43,401 bases of DNA. Source: JAQVSH01 sp964451605. Lineage in GTDB: Bacteria; Bacteroidota; Bacteroidia; Bacteroidales; UBA4181. The position numbers and the translations under genes were made by a program. The notes under the pieces were generated by a model that worked only from the letters and a program-made list of their open reading frames with translations, made no database searches and was not told the DNA's origin. How positions within the stretch are numbered: the first letter of the stretch is position 1; the number at the start of each line of letters is the position of its first letter. Shown here piece by piece: positions 33,700-42,109 of this stretch. The stretch spans positions 1 to 43,401 of the forward strand of contig CAYVJA010000016.1 in the NCBI GenBank assembly GCA_964451605.1, written 5' to 3'.

Positions 33700-35610
33700 T
33701 TAGATAGATAACATCAGAAAGGCCATGGCCAGGGCTGCGGTCACGAAAATCCAGGAATAGGTTTGCACATTGCCTGATTGCAGCTCCTTTATCGCCTCGG
33801 AGAGCCCGTTCGAGGCAGTGGCCTGCAGATTCATAAAGCCATCCACAATATGGCGGTCGAACCAGGCAACAGGAGCGGCAATTCCTGCTACAATGCCCCG
33901 GCGCACCACAAACAACCAGATCTCATCGAAATAGAACTTATTCCACAGCAGTTTATAGAGCCTTTGCAAAGAGGAGGCTATCCTGTCGGGTATCCCGCTG
34001 CCCCTGGCATACAGCCAGGTGGCAATCAGAATACCCACGATGCCTACGCCCATCGACGGGATGGCTGCTCCGGCATGAATATGGGTTTCGAACGGAATTC
34101 CGTCGCTGGAGATAAAGAGCGAAAAGGGGATAAAACCGGTTACCACGGTAAGCAGAGCCAGGAAGAGCAGAGGAATGGTCATCACTGCCGGAGCTTCGTG
34201 GGGTTTGTGGACATATTGTACAGCGGGCCCGTGAAAAATCCGGTAGTAAAGGCGGAACATATAAAAAGCGGTAAGGCCGGCCGTAAACAGGAGCACTGAG
34301 AAGAGAAGCGGACTCTCCGTCAAGACGGCAGCCATAATCTCATCCTTGCTGAAGAAGCCCGAGAAGGGGGGAATACCGGCAATCGACAAACAGGCAATCA
34401 GAAAGGTGATATGGGTAAGCGGCATATACTTCCTCAGACTTCCCATCTTGTCCATCTCGTTACTGTGAACCGCATGAATTACGGCACCGGCACCCAGGAA
34501 GAGCAGCGCTTTAAAGAAAGCGTGGGTAAACAGGTGAAACATCGAGGCCATATAGCCCAGCCCCTCGTGGCCGCCAAACCCGGAAACTCCCAGACCGGCC
34601 ATCATATAGGCAATCTGCGAAATGGTTGAGAAGGCAAGAACCCGTTTAATATCGGTTTGGGTACAGGCAATCAGCGCGGCTCCCAACGCCGTAATCGCAC
34701 CCACCCAGGCAATGGCATCCAATACCTCCGGAGCGCCGATTGTATAGAGAGGGAAGAGCCGGGCCACCAGGAAAACGCCGGCAACCACCATCGTGGCGGC
34801 GTGAATCAGGGCCGAAACGGGGGTAGGACCCTCCATGGCATCGGGGAGCCAGATATGCAAGGGCATCATAGCCGATTTTCCGGCACCTCCTATAAAGATG
34901 AGTCCCAGTGCCCACGAGAGGGCAGAACCTCCCATAAAGAGGGTTTGGGCTCCTCCCGATATCCATTCGCCCTGCGGATCGGTGAGAACCGAGAATTGAA
35001 AACTTCCCGAATAGTACGACAGAATGAGAATACCGGACAGAAAGCCCAGATCGGCAAAGCGGGTCACAATAAAGGCTTTTTTTGAGGCAGCCACCGCCGA
35101 GGGTTTGGTATAGTAAAACCCGATCAGCGAAAAGGAGGAGACCCCCACCAACTCCCAGAAGATGTACATCTGAAAGATATTGGTGGCTACCACCAAACCC
35201 AGCATCGAGAAGGAGAAGAGCGAAAGCAGCGCATAATAGCGCTGAAATCCCCGCTCGCCCTTCATGTAGCCCAGACTGTACAGGTGTACCATAAAAGAGA
35301 CTGTGGTTACCACCACCAGCATCATTACCGAGATAGGGTCGAGCAGTACGCCCAACGAAATATGGAGGGTTTCGGTAAGATTAAGCCAGGGAATATGCAG
35401 GGCCGTAACAGGGGCATATCCGGCGTTAGCCGGGCCTGCTCCGGCAACGGAAAAATAGGTTACGGCAGTAATCCACGAGAGTAGTGTAGCCACCGCCATT
35501 CCCGCAGAACATACAATTCCGGCCCATGAGGGGCGCATCTCTTTCCCGAAAAGTCCTACCACCACAAACTGAAGCAGGGGTATCAGAAGAATCAGACCGG
35601 CAAATTCCAT
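33700..35610 (-). CDS. nuoL: NADH-quinone oxidoreductase subunit L
   Basis: A 636-residue distal antiporter-like subunit. Hallmarks are YFIFWELVGVSSF-like sequence (here MYIFWELVGVSSFSLIGFYY), KSAMMPLHIWLPDAMEGPTP and HAFFKALLFLGAGAVIHA. The C-terminal portion after ~500 (PDRIASSLQRLYKLLWNKFY) corresponds to the long lateral helix and terminal anchor. It lies two bases after nuoK. Confidence 0.96.
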   Translation of the reverse strand: MEFAGLILLIPLLQFVVVGLFGKEMRPSWAGIVCSAGMAVATLLSWITAVTYFSVAGAGPANAGYAPVTALHIPWLNLTETLHISLGVLLDPISVMMLVVVTTVSFMVHLYSLGYMKGERGFQRYYALLSLFSFSMLGLVVATNIFQMYIFWELVGVSSFSLIGFYYTKPSAVAASKKAFIVTRFADLGFLSGILILSYYSGSFQFSVLTDPQGEWISGGAQTLFMGGSALSWALGLIFIGGAGKSAMMPLHIWLPDAMEGPTPVSALIHAATMVVAGVFLVARLFPLYTIGAPEVLDAIAWVGAITALGAALIACTQTDIKRVLAFSTISQIAYMMAGLGVSGFGGHEGLGYMASMFHLFTHAFFKALLFLGAGAVIHAVHSNEMDKMGSLRKYMPLTHITFLIACLSIAGIPPFSGFFSKDEIMAAVLTESPLLFSVLLFTAGLTAFYMFRLYYRIFHGPAVQYVHKPHEAPAVMTIPLLFLALLTVVTGFIPFSLFISSDGIPFETHIHAGAAIPSMGVGIVGILIATWLYARGSGIPDRIASSLQRLYKLLWNKFYFDEIWLFVVRRGIVAGIAAPVAWFDRHIVDGFMNLQATASNGLSEAIKELQSGNVQTYSWIFVTAALAMAFLMLSI

Positions 35611-35612
35611 AC

Positions 35613-35924
35613 TTAGTGTTTTAAATGGTTGAGTTTGCCGGACTGGATATGGCGAAGATTCCGGTACACATTAATAATGATGGCAATGGCAACTGCTGTT
35701 TCGCCTGCCGAAAGGCCGATAGAGAAAAGTGTGGCAAACATACCTTCTGAACCTTCGGGGTAGAGAAAGCGGTTAAACACTACAAAGTTTATATCTACCG
35801 CATTGAGCATCAGCTCGATAGACATAAGTACCAGAATCAGATTTCGCCGGGTAATAAACCCGTATACCCCGGCAAAAAACATGAAGGCACTTACCAGCAG
35901 ATAATATTCCATAGGGATGTTCAT
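35613..35924 (-). CDS. nuoK: NADH-quinone oxidoreductase subunit K
   Basis: A 103-residue three-helix membrane subunit. NLILVLMSIELMLNAVDINF carries the conserved Glu in helix 2, and SIGLSAGETAVAIAIIINVY carries the Glu in helix 3; both are part of the proton path. It lies between nuoJ (18 bases) and nuoL (2 bases). Confidence 0.96.
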   Translation of the reverse strand: MNIPMEYYLLVSAFMFFAGVYGFITRRNLILVLMSIELMLNAVDINFVVFNRFLYPEGSEGMFATLFSIGLSAGETAVAIAIIINVYRNLRHIQSGKLNHLKH

Positions 35925-35942
35925 AGTATGTGCTTCTAAGAG

Positions 35943-36455
35943 TTATCGTTTTCGTGCAATCATAATTCCTCCCACAACGCAAGCCAGCAAAAAGAGACTG
36001 ATGGCCTCGAAAGAGAGGAGGTATTGAAACTTTTCACTACCCATTAACATCTTGCCGAGAAGGCTCATATCCATCTCTTCCTGTTTGAGCCGGGAGTAGA
36101 TATTGATGCCGTTGCGCAGAATCACCCACCCGCAGAGTGCCAGACCGCCCACTGCGGCCAGCAGGCCTGCTGCCTGCTCAATGTGTCCGGAAGGGAGATG
36201 ACCCTGACCTGCGTGCGAGGTAAGCAGGATAGAGAAGATAAAGAGTACCATTACACCCCCGGCGTAGACCGTTATCTGAACGGCAGCCAGAAAATGGTAG
36301 TTCAGAAGCAGAAAGAGCCCCCCGGTTGCCAGCAGTACAAAGAGCAGATAGGTGGCCGATCTGAGAATCTTCCGCGAGGTGACAGCGAGGACCGATCCGG
36401 CCACCAGAACGGCTGCCAGAATCCAGAATACCAAATTAGAAAGATAGAACTCCAT
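35943..36455 (-). CDS. nuoJ: NADH-quinone oxidoreductase subunit J
   Basis: A 170-residue membrane subunit with five predicted helices. ITVYAGGVMVLFIFSILL is the conserved helix 3 with the flexible pi-bulge region of NuoJ. It follows nuoI by five bases and precedes nuoK. Confidence 0.93.
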   Translation of the reverse strand: MEFYLSNLVFWILAAVLVAGSVLAVTSRKILRSATYLLFVLLATGGLFLLLNYHFLAAVQITVYAGGVMVLFIFSILLTSHAGQGHLPSGHIEQAAGLLAAVGGLALCGWVILRNGINIYSRLKQEEMDMSLLGKMLMGSEKFQYLLSFEAISLFLLACVVGGIMIARKR

Positions 36456-36460
36456 GATAA

Positions 36461-36967
36461 TTAAGCAACAGAATTAGCGGCGGAAGCCGGTTTCAAAACG
36501 GGTGCAGTGCGAAGCTTTGATCCCGGTTTGTTAAGCGTTTTGTGCAAAGCATCGGGATGAAAAACAGCCAGCTCGAATTGGTTCGAAAATTTGATGGCAT
36601 CTGAAGGACAGGCCAATACACAAAGATTGCAGAAGGTGCACTGTCCCAGATGGTACTCGTAACGCAACAGCGCCTTCTTGCTCTTCCCTTCAGGGGTGGT
36701 GACCATTTCATGTACCACATTCAGGGTGCCGTTGGGGCAGCTCAACATACAGAGGCCACAGGCTGTACAGGCATGTTCGTTATTCTCGTCGTGCGGCATA
36801 GTCAGTTCGGTACGGAACCGATCGGAGATGACCAAAGTATCGCGATTTTCCGGATAACATTCGGTTACCTTTTTTCGCAACAGGGTTCGCAGCGAAATCT
36901 TCATACCTCCGGCCAGAGAGGCAATTCCGCTGAACCACGATTTGATATACAAAGTAAACTCGTTCAT
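36461..36967 (-). CDS. nuoI: NADH-quinone oxidoreductase subunit I (2x[4Fe-4S])
   Basis: A 168-residue ferredoxin-like subunit of the connecting arm. Two CxxCxxCxxxCP motifs, CTACGLCMLSCPNG and CTFCNLCVLACPSD, bind clusters N6a and N6b, which pass electrons to NuoB. The N-terminal region (SGIASLAGGMKISLRTLLRK) is the usual amphipathic membrane-contact part. It follows nuoH by eight bases. Confidence 0.96.
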   Translation of the reverse strand: MNEFTLYIKSWFSGIASLAGGMKISLRTLLRKKVTECYPENRDTLVISDRFRTELTMPHDENNEHACTACGLCMLSCPNGTLNVVHEMVTTPEGKSKKALLRYEYHLGQCTFCNLCVLACPSDAIKFSNQFELAVFHPDALHKTLNKPGSKLRTAPVLKPASAANSVA

Positions 36968-36975
36968 ACAACCTA

Positions 36976-38052
36976 TTAAAAATGCCAGCCAAATACAACT
37001 ACCATTGCCATAATCAACAGGTTAACCATATTGAGCGGCAGCAGATATTTCCATTCCAGTTTCAATAACTGGTCGATGCGCAGACGGGGGAATGTCCAGC
37101 GAACCCACAAAGTGAGAAAGATTACAAAGAATGCCTTTCCAAAGAACCAAATTGGCGAAGGGATCAGATCCATTACCGAATTGAAGAGGGTGAGGCCCGG
37201 AATATGGAGCGGCATCCATCCGCCCAGAAAGAGGGTGGTGGCAATGGCTCCTACAATAAACATATTGAGGTACTCGGCCAGGTAGAAAAATCCGAATTGG
37301 ATACCCGAATATTCGGTGTGGTATCCTGCGGTAAGCTCCGATTCAGCCTCCGGGAGGTCGAAAGGGCCCCGGTTGGTTTCGGCGTGCCCTGCAATCAGAT
37401 AGACTATAAAAGCAATCAGGGCGGGAATATGGCCCTGAAACAGAAACCACACTTCGGCCTGTCGCTCTACAATCACCGACAACTGCATACTGCCCGCCAG
37501 AATCACCATAGTGAGCAGCGACATACCTACCGAGAGCTCGTAACTGACCATCTGTGCTCCGCTTCGGAGGGCACCAATCATAGAGAATTTGTTATTACTG
37601 GACCATCCGGCCAGCAAGATGCCCAGAACGCCCAGCGATGAAACCGCCAGGATGTAGAAGATGCCTATGTTAAAGTCGATTACCTGTAACCCTCTGCCAA
37701 AGGGGATGGCTCCAAAGGCCAGCATCGAGGCGGCGATCACCAGAAAAGGGGCCAGGAAAAAGAGGAACTTGTCAATCTGATTGATGGGAATCAGCTCCTT
37801 GATTAACATTTTTACCGTATCGGCCAGTGTTTGTGCCAGGCCCAGCGGTCCTACCCGGTTGGGGCCCAGACGGCACTGAAACCAGGCACAGATTTTTCGT
37901 TCGAAGTAAATAAGTGCCATGGCCAACACGGCATAGCCGGTAAGCAACAGAAAGGCCACCAGAATACACTCAATCCAAAAGGTCCATCCCGAAGGGAGCA
38001 TGGCGGTCAGTGTCTGGTCTATCCACCCGATGAGCGTTCTAAAATCGTACAT
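36976..38052 (-). CDS. nuoH: NADH-quinone oxidoreductase subunit H
   Basis: A 358-residue eight-helix subunit that forms the quinone chamber floor. Family marks are YFERKICAWFQCRLGPNRVG, FDLPEAESELTAGYHTEYSG and WVRWTFPRLRIDQLLKLEWK. It lies 12 bases after nuoCD. Confidence 0.97.
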   Translation of the reverse strand: MYDFRTLIGWIDQTLTAMLPSGWTFWIECILVAFLLLTGYAVLAMALIYFERKICAWFQCRLGPNRVGPLGLAQTLADTVKMLIKELIPINQIDKFLFFLAPFLVIAASMLAFGAIPFGRGLQVIDFNIGIFYILAVSSLGVLGILLAGWSSNNKFSMIGALRSGAQMVSYELSVGMSLLTMVILAGSMQLSVIVERQAEVWFLFQGHIPALIAFIVYLIAGHAETNRGPFDLPEAESELTAGYHTEYSGIQFGFFYLAEYLNMFIVGAIATTLFLGGWMPLHIPGLTLFNSVMDLIPSPIWFFGKAFFVIFLTLWVRWTFPRLRIDQLLKLEWKYLLPLNMVNLLIMAMVVVFGWHF

Positions 38053-38064
38053 AGGAAAATCAGA

Positions 38065-39690
38065 TTATCGGTCAATATCGGGAACAACATAATCGAGCGA
38101 CCCCCCGATCGAGATCAGGTCGGCAATCTTTTCGCCCTCTGCCAGCGTATTCACCACCGAAATCAGGCTCAGGCCGGGCGAACGGAACTTCACACGCCAG
38201 GGTGTTTTATCGCCCCGGCTGGCAATGTACACCTCGAACAATCCCCTGGCTGTTTCCACCCACTGACGGTACTCCCCTTCAGGGAGGCGGATAATGGGTT
38301 TGGTCTTCACGCTGACGGGCCCTTCGGGGATGTTGTCGATTAACTGTTCTATAATGGAGAGCGACTCTGTAATTTCGTCGAGCCGATTCATATAGCGGGC
38401 GTAGGTATCGCCTTCGGTGCGGACAATCTCATTGAACCGAACCCGGTTGTAGGCTCCGTAGGGGCGATATTTCCGGACATCGCACGAAAATCCGGAGGCT
38501 CTTCCCACCGGCCCGGTAACAGCGTGCGAGATGGCATCGGCTTTGGTCAGAATGCCGATTCCGATCATGCGCTCACGGGCTATAATATTGTGGGTGAAGA
38601 TATCGTGGTATTCATGGAGAATGCTGCGCAGATAATGGACAAACTCCTTTACCTCTTTTTGAAAGTCGGGGTGAAGATCGTGCATCACCCCTCCAATTAC
38701 GCTGTAATTGGGAATCAGGCGGCCTCCGCAGCTCTTTTCGAAGATGTCGAGAATCTTTTCGCGGTCGCGCATACCGTAAATAAATGCGGTGAGTGCGCCC
38801 ATATCCATACACATACACGACCATCCCAGCAGGTGCGAAGCAATACGGGTCAGTTCGTCCATGAGGGTACGGATTACTACCACTCTGTCGGGGATCTCTA
38901 ACCCCAGCGCATTCTCGATACACATACAGGCGGCATTCCGGTTGGTGTGTGCCGAGAGATAATCGAGCCGTTCGGTGAGATGCAGCCATTGCGGATAGGT
39001 CATCGATTCGCACATCTTCTCTACACCTCTGTGAATGTAGCCCAGATGAGGATCGACCTTCTTAATGATCTCGCCATCTAATGATACCCTGAAATGGAGT
39101 ACCCCGTGGGTGGCAGGATGTTGAGGACCGATATTTACCACATACTCTTTCCGCTCGAACAGCATCGACTCGGATGTCTCGATTTCTCCCTGCTGATTGA
39201 GGGTGAGGCGGGTAAGAATATCATTATTGGGTTCGTGGTCGAGCGGTATCGGATTGCGTTCGGGCGAAGCATCATAATCTTTCCGGAGAGGGAAACCGTT
39301 CCAGTCGGATCGCATAAAGAGCCTGCGCATATCGGGATGGCCGATAAAGCGGATGCCCAGCAGACCAAACAACTCCCTTTCATTCAGAAAAGCGGCATCC
39401 CACAGATGGTGTACCGTATCGAACGAAGGCGACTCGAGATTTGTAGTAGAGCATTTTAAAACTACCACTTCGCTGAACGAGGCGGTGGCCAGTTGGTACA
39501 CAATTTCCAGACTGTCAACGTTGTCGACACCAATCAAAGAGACCAGTATCTCGAAGGGCTCAGGGCTCCGGTTCCGAAGCGACGCAGCCACCTCCGCAAG
39601 ATTTTCGGCGGGGATAACAAAACCGGGGTTTGTTCCCGTCTCCTCTTTTGAGGCCCCGGGCGTGAGGAGAATTAACTCTTCGGTAGTCAT
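38065..39690 (-). CDS. nuoCD: NADH-quinone oxidoreductase fused subunit C/D
   Basis: A 541-residue fusion. Residues ~1-170 are NuoC (30 kDa subunit; DAAFLNERELFGLLGIRFIG and RRLFMRSDWNGFPLRKDY). Residues ~190-541 are NuoD (49 kDa subunit; NIGPQHPATHGVLHFRVSLD, HLGYIHRGVEKM, RIASHLLG, GRASGFSCDVRK, and a C-terminal DYVVPDIDR). The fusion is common in Bacteroidota. The NuoD part forms the quinone site with NuoB. The ATG at 39690 was preferred over 39729, which would overlap nuoB. Confidence 0.96.
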   Translation of the reverse strand: MTTEELILLTPGASKEETGTNPGFVIPAENLAEVAASLRNRSPEPFEILVSLIGVDNVDSLEIVYQLATASFSEVVVLKCSTTNLESPSFDTVHHLWDAAFLNERELFGLLGIRFIGHPDMRRLFMRSDWNGFPLRKDYDASPERNPIPLDHEPNNDILTRLTLNQQGEIETSESMLFERKEYVVNIGPQHPATHGVLHFRVSLDGEIIKKVDPHLGYIHRGVEKMCESMTYPQWLHLTERLDYLSAHTNRNAACMCIENALGLEIPDRVVVIRTLMDELTRIASHLLGWSCMCMDMGALTAFIYGMRDREKILDIFEKSCGGRLIPNYSVIGGVMHDLHPDFQKEVKEFVHYLRSILHEYHDIFTHNIIARERMIGIGILTKADAISHAVTGPVGRASGFSCDVRKYRPYGAYNRVRFNEIVRTEGDTYARYMNRLDEITESLSIIEQLIDNIPEGPVSVKTKPIIRLPEGEYRQWVETARGLFEVYIASRGDKTPWRVKFRSPGLSLISVVNTLAEGEKIADLISIGGSLDYVVPDIDR

Positions 39691-39694
39691 ACAG

Positions 39695-40268
39695 CTATCG
39701 GGTATTGGATTTGCCGGCAGGCGCCGCAAGGGTATCGATTTTTACTTTTCGCTGAAGCTGCATCATTCCATACAGAAGGGCTTCAGGACGGGGAGGGCAC
39801 CCCGGAACATAGACGTCGACAGGGATAATTTCATGTACCCCCTTCACCACATGATACGAGTTTACAAACGGGCCTCCCGATATGGCACAACTGCCCATTG
39901 CAATCACATACTTGGGTTCGGCCATCTGATCGTAGAGCCGTTTCAGCACGGGAGCCATCTTATGTACAACGGTACCTGCCACAATGATCAGGTCGGCCTG
40001 ACGCGGGCTCGAACGGGTTACCTCGAACCCAAAACGCGAAAAGTCGTATCGGGCTGCTCCCACACTCATAAACTCGATGCCACAACAACTGGTGGCAAAG
40101 GTGAGCGGCCAGAGTGAGTTCGACCGGCCCCAATTGATTACTTCGTCGAGTACTCCAACCAAAACGCCCACGCCGTTCTTGCGAAGTTCGTCGGCAGCCC
40201 TGCAACCACTCATTGTCGCCAAAGGCTTCGGGAGCCATTCCCTTAATCTTGATATTCTTTACTTCCAT
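39695..40268 (-). CDS. nuoB: NADH-quinone oxidoreductase subunit B with apparent frameshift
   Basis: Carries cluster N2, the last electron donor to quinone. TSCCGIEFMSVGAARYDF, AMGSCAISGGPF and VPGCPPRPEALLYGMMQLQR hold the four Cys ligands. The normal N-terminus (MEVKNIKIKGMAPEAFGDNE) starts at 40268, overlapping the nuoA stop by 10 bases, but is in a different frame from the rest. The two frames join if one G of GGG at 40198-40200 is removed, giving WLQAADELRKNGVGVLVGVL and a 190-residue protein. As written, translation could restart at ATG 40213 (MSGCRAADELRK), losing ~20 residues but no Cys ligand. A sequencing error, a true mutation or recoding are all possible. Confidence 0.85.
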
Positions 40269-40609
40269 TCGAGCGCTCCTTTTTTCCATGCATAGGCAAG
40301 ACCCAGCAACAGAATAAATACAAAAAAGAAGACCCCTGTGAGTCCGGAGGGGCCCAGTTCTCTCGCAGCCACGGCCCAGGGAAAGAGAAAGACCGTTTCC
40401 ACGTCGAACATCAAAAAGAGAATGGCAAAAAGGTAGTAGCCTACCTTAAACTGCATCCAGGAGGTACCGCGGGTGGGAACGCCGCATTCGTAGGGTTCGC
40501 CTTTCTGGATGTTAAAAGAACGAGGTGCTGTGAGATAAGCAATCAAAAGCGCAGCAACCACCAGTACGATTGCCGTGACAAGCACGACAATTAACATAAC
40601 AGCATTCAT
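40259..40609 (-). CDS. nuoA: NADH-quinone oxidoreductase subunit A
   Basis: A 116-residue three-helix subunit. KGEPYECGVPTRGTSWMQFK carries the conserved Cys loop near the quinone site, and FDVETVFLFPWAVAARELG is the second family signature. The ATG at 40609 was chosen because the protein then starts with its first membrane helix. It is the first gene of the operon and overlaps nuoB by 10 bases. Confidence 0.95.
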   Translation of the reverse strand: MNAVMLIVVLVTAIVLVVAALLIAYLTAPRSFNIQKGEPYECGVPTRGTSWMQFKVGYYLFAILFLMFDVETVFLFPWAVAARELGPSGLTGVFFFVFILLLGLAYAWKKGALEWK

Positions 40610-40666
40610 AATCAATGAATTAATATGCCGGAAATTCTGGTAAGAGCATTTTCGGTTATGAGGCCG

Positions 40667-40674
40667 CAAATGTA
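40667..40674 (-). promoter_or_regulatory. Bacteroidota-type -7 box for the nuo operon
   Basis: On the minus strand this reads TACATTTG, matching TAnnTTTG, about 58 bases upstream of the nuoA ATG. A T-rich, inexact -33 region lies further up. Confidence 0.55.
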
Positions 40675-40707
40675 GTTATTATTCTGAAAGTAAAAAACTG
40701 TATCGTT

Positions 40708-40738
40708 TTTGTGATTTCGCAGTTATTTGTAACCTTTG
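40708..40738 (+). promoter_or_regulatory. Possible promoter for the amino-acid symporter
   Basis: TTTG (40708-40711) is followed after 18 bases by TAACCTTTG, which is TAnnTTTG with one extra base. It lies 19-49 bases upstream of the ATG at 40757. It diverges from the nuo promoter. Confidence 0.35.
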
Positions 40739-40756
40739 AATCCAAAAATCGCTTGC

Positions 40757-42109
40757 ATGGCCGAAGAGTATATTGCGTTAATCTGTTCCTACATTTGGGG
40801 TTGGCCCCTGATTATCCTGCTTCTGGGCACCCATCTTTTTTTAACTCTGCGTCTTCGGTTTCCCCAAAGAGCCCTTTTTACGGCAATTCGGCTTTCGGTC
40901 CGCCCCGATAAAACAGGGAAGGGCGATGTCTCTCCGTTTGGCGCGCTCTCTACGGCCTTAGCCGCTACCATCGGAACCGGTAATATTATCGGGGTGGCCA
41001 CCGCCATTTCGCTGGGAGGCCCCGGTGCCGTTTTCTGGTGTTGGCTTACAGGCGTATTGGGCTTTTCTACCAAATATGCCGAGGGGTTACTGGCGGTTAA
41101 GTATCGCGTCCTGACTTCGGACGGTACCATGGCGGGAGGCCCTATGTATGTATTGGAAAAAGGGCTGGGTATGAAATGGCTTGCTGTATTATTTGCCATT
41201 TTCACCTCCATAGCTGCCCTGGGTATCGGGAATACGGTTCAGGCCAACTCCATTGCCACCCTGATGAACGAGACATTTTCGGTACATCCGGCCGTTACGG
41301 GTGCAGTAATCGCTGTTCTTACCGCCCTTGTAATCCTCTTCGGGATTGGATCCATTGCCCGCTTCTGTTCGTATATGGTTCCCTTCATGGCTGCAATCTA
41401 TGTATTGGGATGCATAGCCATTCTGATACTCAATCTCCCGTTTCTTCCGGCAACCTTCTCCACTATTTTTCAGGCTGCCTTTACACCCAAAGCCTTTGGT
41501 TCGGGCCTGGTGGGTGCCGCTGTACTGAGTGCCATCCGGTATGGCGTGGCCCGCGGCCTCTTTTCGAATGAGGCCGGACTCGGTTCTGCCCCCATTGTTG
41601 CCGCTGCGGCCAAAAGCCGCAACCCGGTTCGTCAGGCGCTTGTCTCGGCCACCGGCACCTTCTGGGATACCGTAGTGGTGTGCGCACTGACCGGCCTGGT
41701 GCTGGTCTCGAGCGTTATAGCCCATCCCGACATCAATTACGCACAGGGTGCCGTACTTACCAAGGCTGCCTTCGATAAAATTCCGGTTTTTGGATCGCCC
41801 TTACTGGTGTTCGGCCTCCTGACTTTTACCTACTCCACTATACTCGGCTGGTCGTACTATGGCGAAAAGGCCATTGAGTATCTGGGGGGAAAACGCATCA
41901 TTCCCCTTTACCGATGGGTCTGGATTGGCTGTGTGTTTCTGGGTGCAGTGGCTAACCTCCAGATGATCTGGAACCTGGCCGACATTATGAACGGTCTGAT
42001 GGCCATTCCCAATCTGATATCTCTACTCCTGCTCAGTAAAATAGTGGCGGCCGAAACCCAACGCTATCTTTGGAGTGGAAACCTGGATAGTCACGAGCAC
42101 GACTGCTAA
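40757..42109 (+). CDS. Sodium:alanine/glycine symporter, AGCS family
   Basis: A 450-residue, ~10-11 helix inner-membrane carrier of the AGCS family (AgcS, DagA, AlsT type), which imports alanine or glycine with Na+ or H+. Family marks are FGALSTALAATIGTGNIIGV, TMAGGPMYVLEKGLGMKWLA, and the signature RGLFSNEAGLGSAPIVAAAA. The ATG at 40757 was preferred to a TTG at 40736. The exact amino acid cannot be told. The stop overlaps that of the convergent KamA-family gene by four bases. Confidence 0.93.
   Translation: MAEEYIALICSYIWGWPLIILLLGTHLFLTLRLRFPQRALFTAIRLSVRPDKTGKGDVSPFGALSTALAATIGTGNIIGVATAISLGGPGAVFWCWLTGVLGFSTKYAEGLLAVKYRVLTSDGTMAGGPMYVLEKGLGMKWLAVLFAIFTSIAALGIGNTVQANSIATLMNETFSVHPAVTGAVIAVLTALVILFGIGSIARFCSYMVPFMAAIYVLGCIAILILNLPFLPATFSTIFQAAFTPKAFGSGLVGAAVLSAIRYGVARGLFSNEAGLGSAPIVAAAAKSRNPVRQALVSATGTFWDTVVVCALTGLVLVSSVIAHPDINYAQGAVLTKAAFDKIPVFGSPLLVFGLLTFTYSTILGWSYYGEKAIEYLGGKRIIPLYRWVWIGCVFLGAVANLQMIWNLADIMNGLMAIPNLISLLLLSKIVAAETQRYLWSGNLDSHEHDC

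Noticed and set aside
40213..40222. TTG 40222 or ATG 40213 as the native nuoB start
   Set aside because: A NuoB-like N-terminus exists in the other frame from ATG 40268 with the typical overlap to nuoA, so a frameshift explains the data better; ATG 40213 is kept only as a possible restart.
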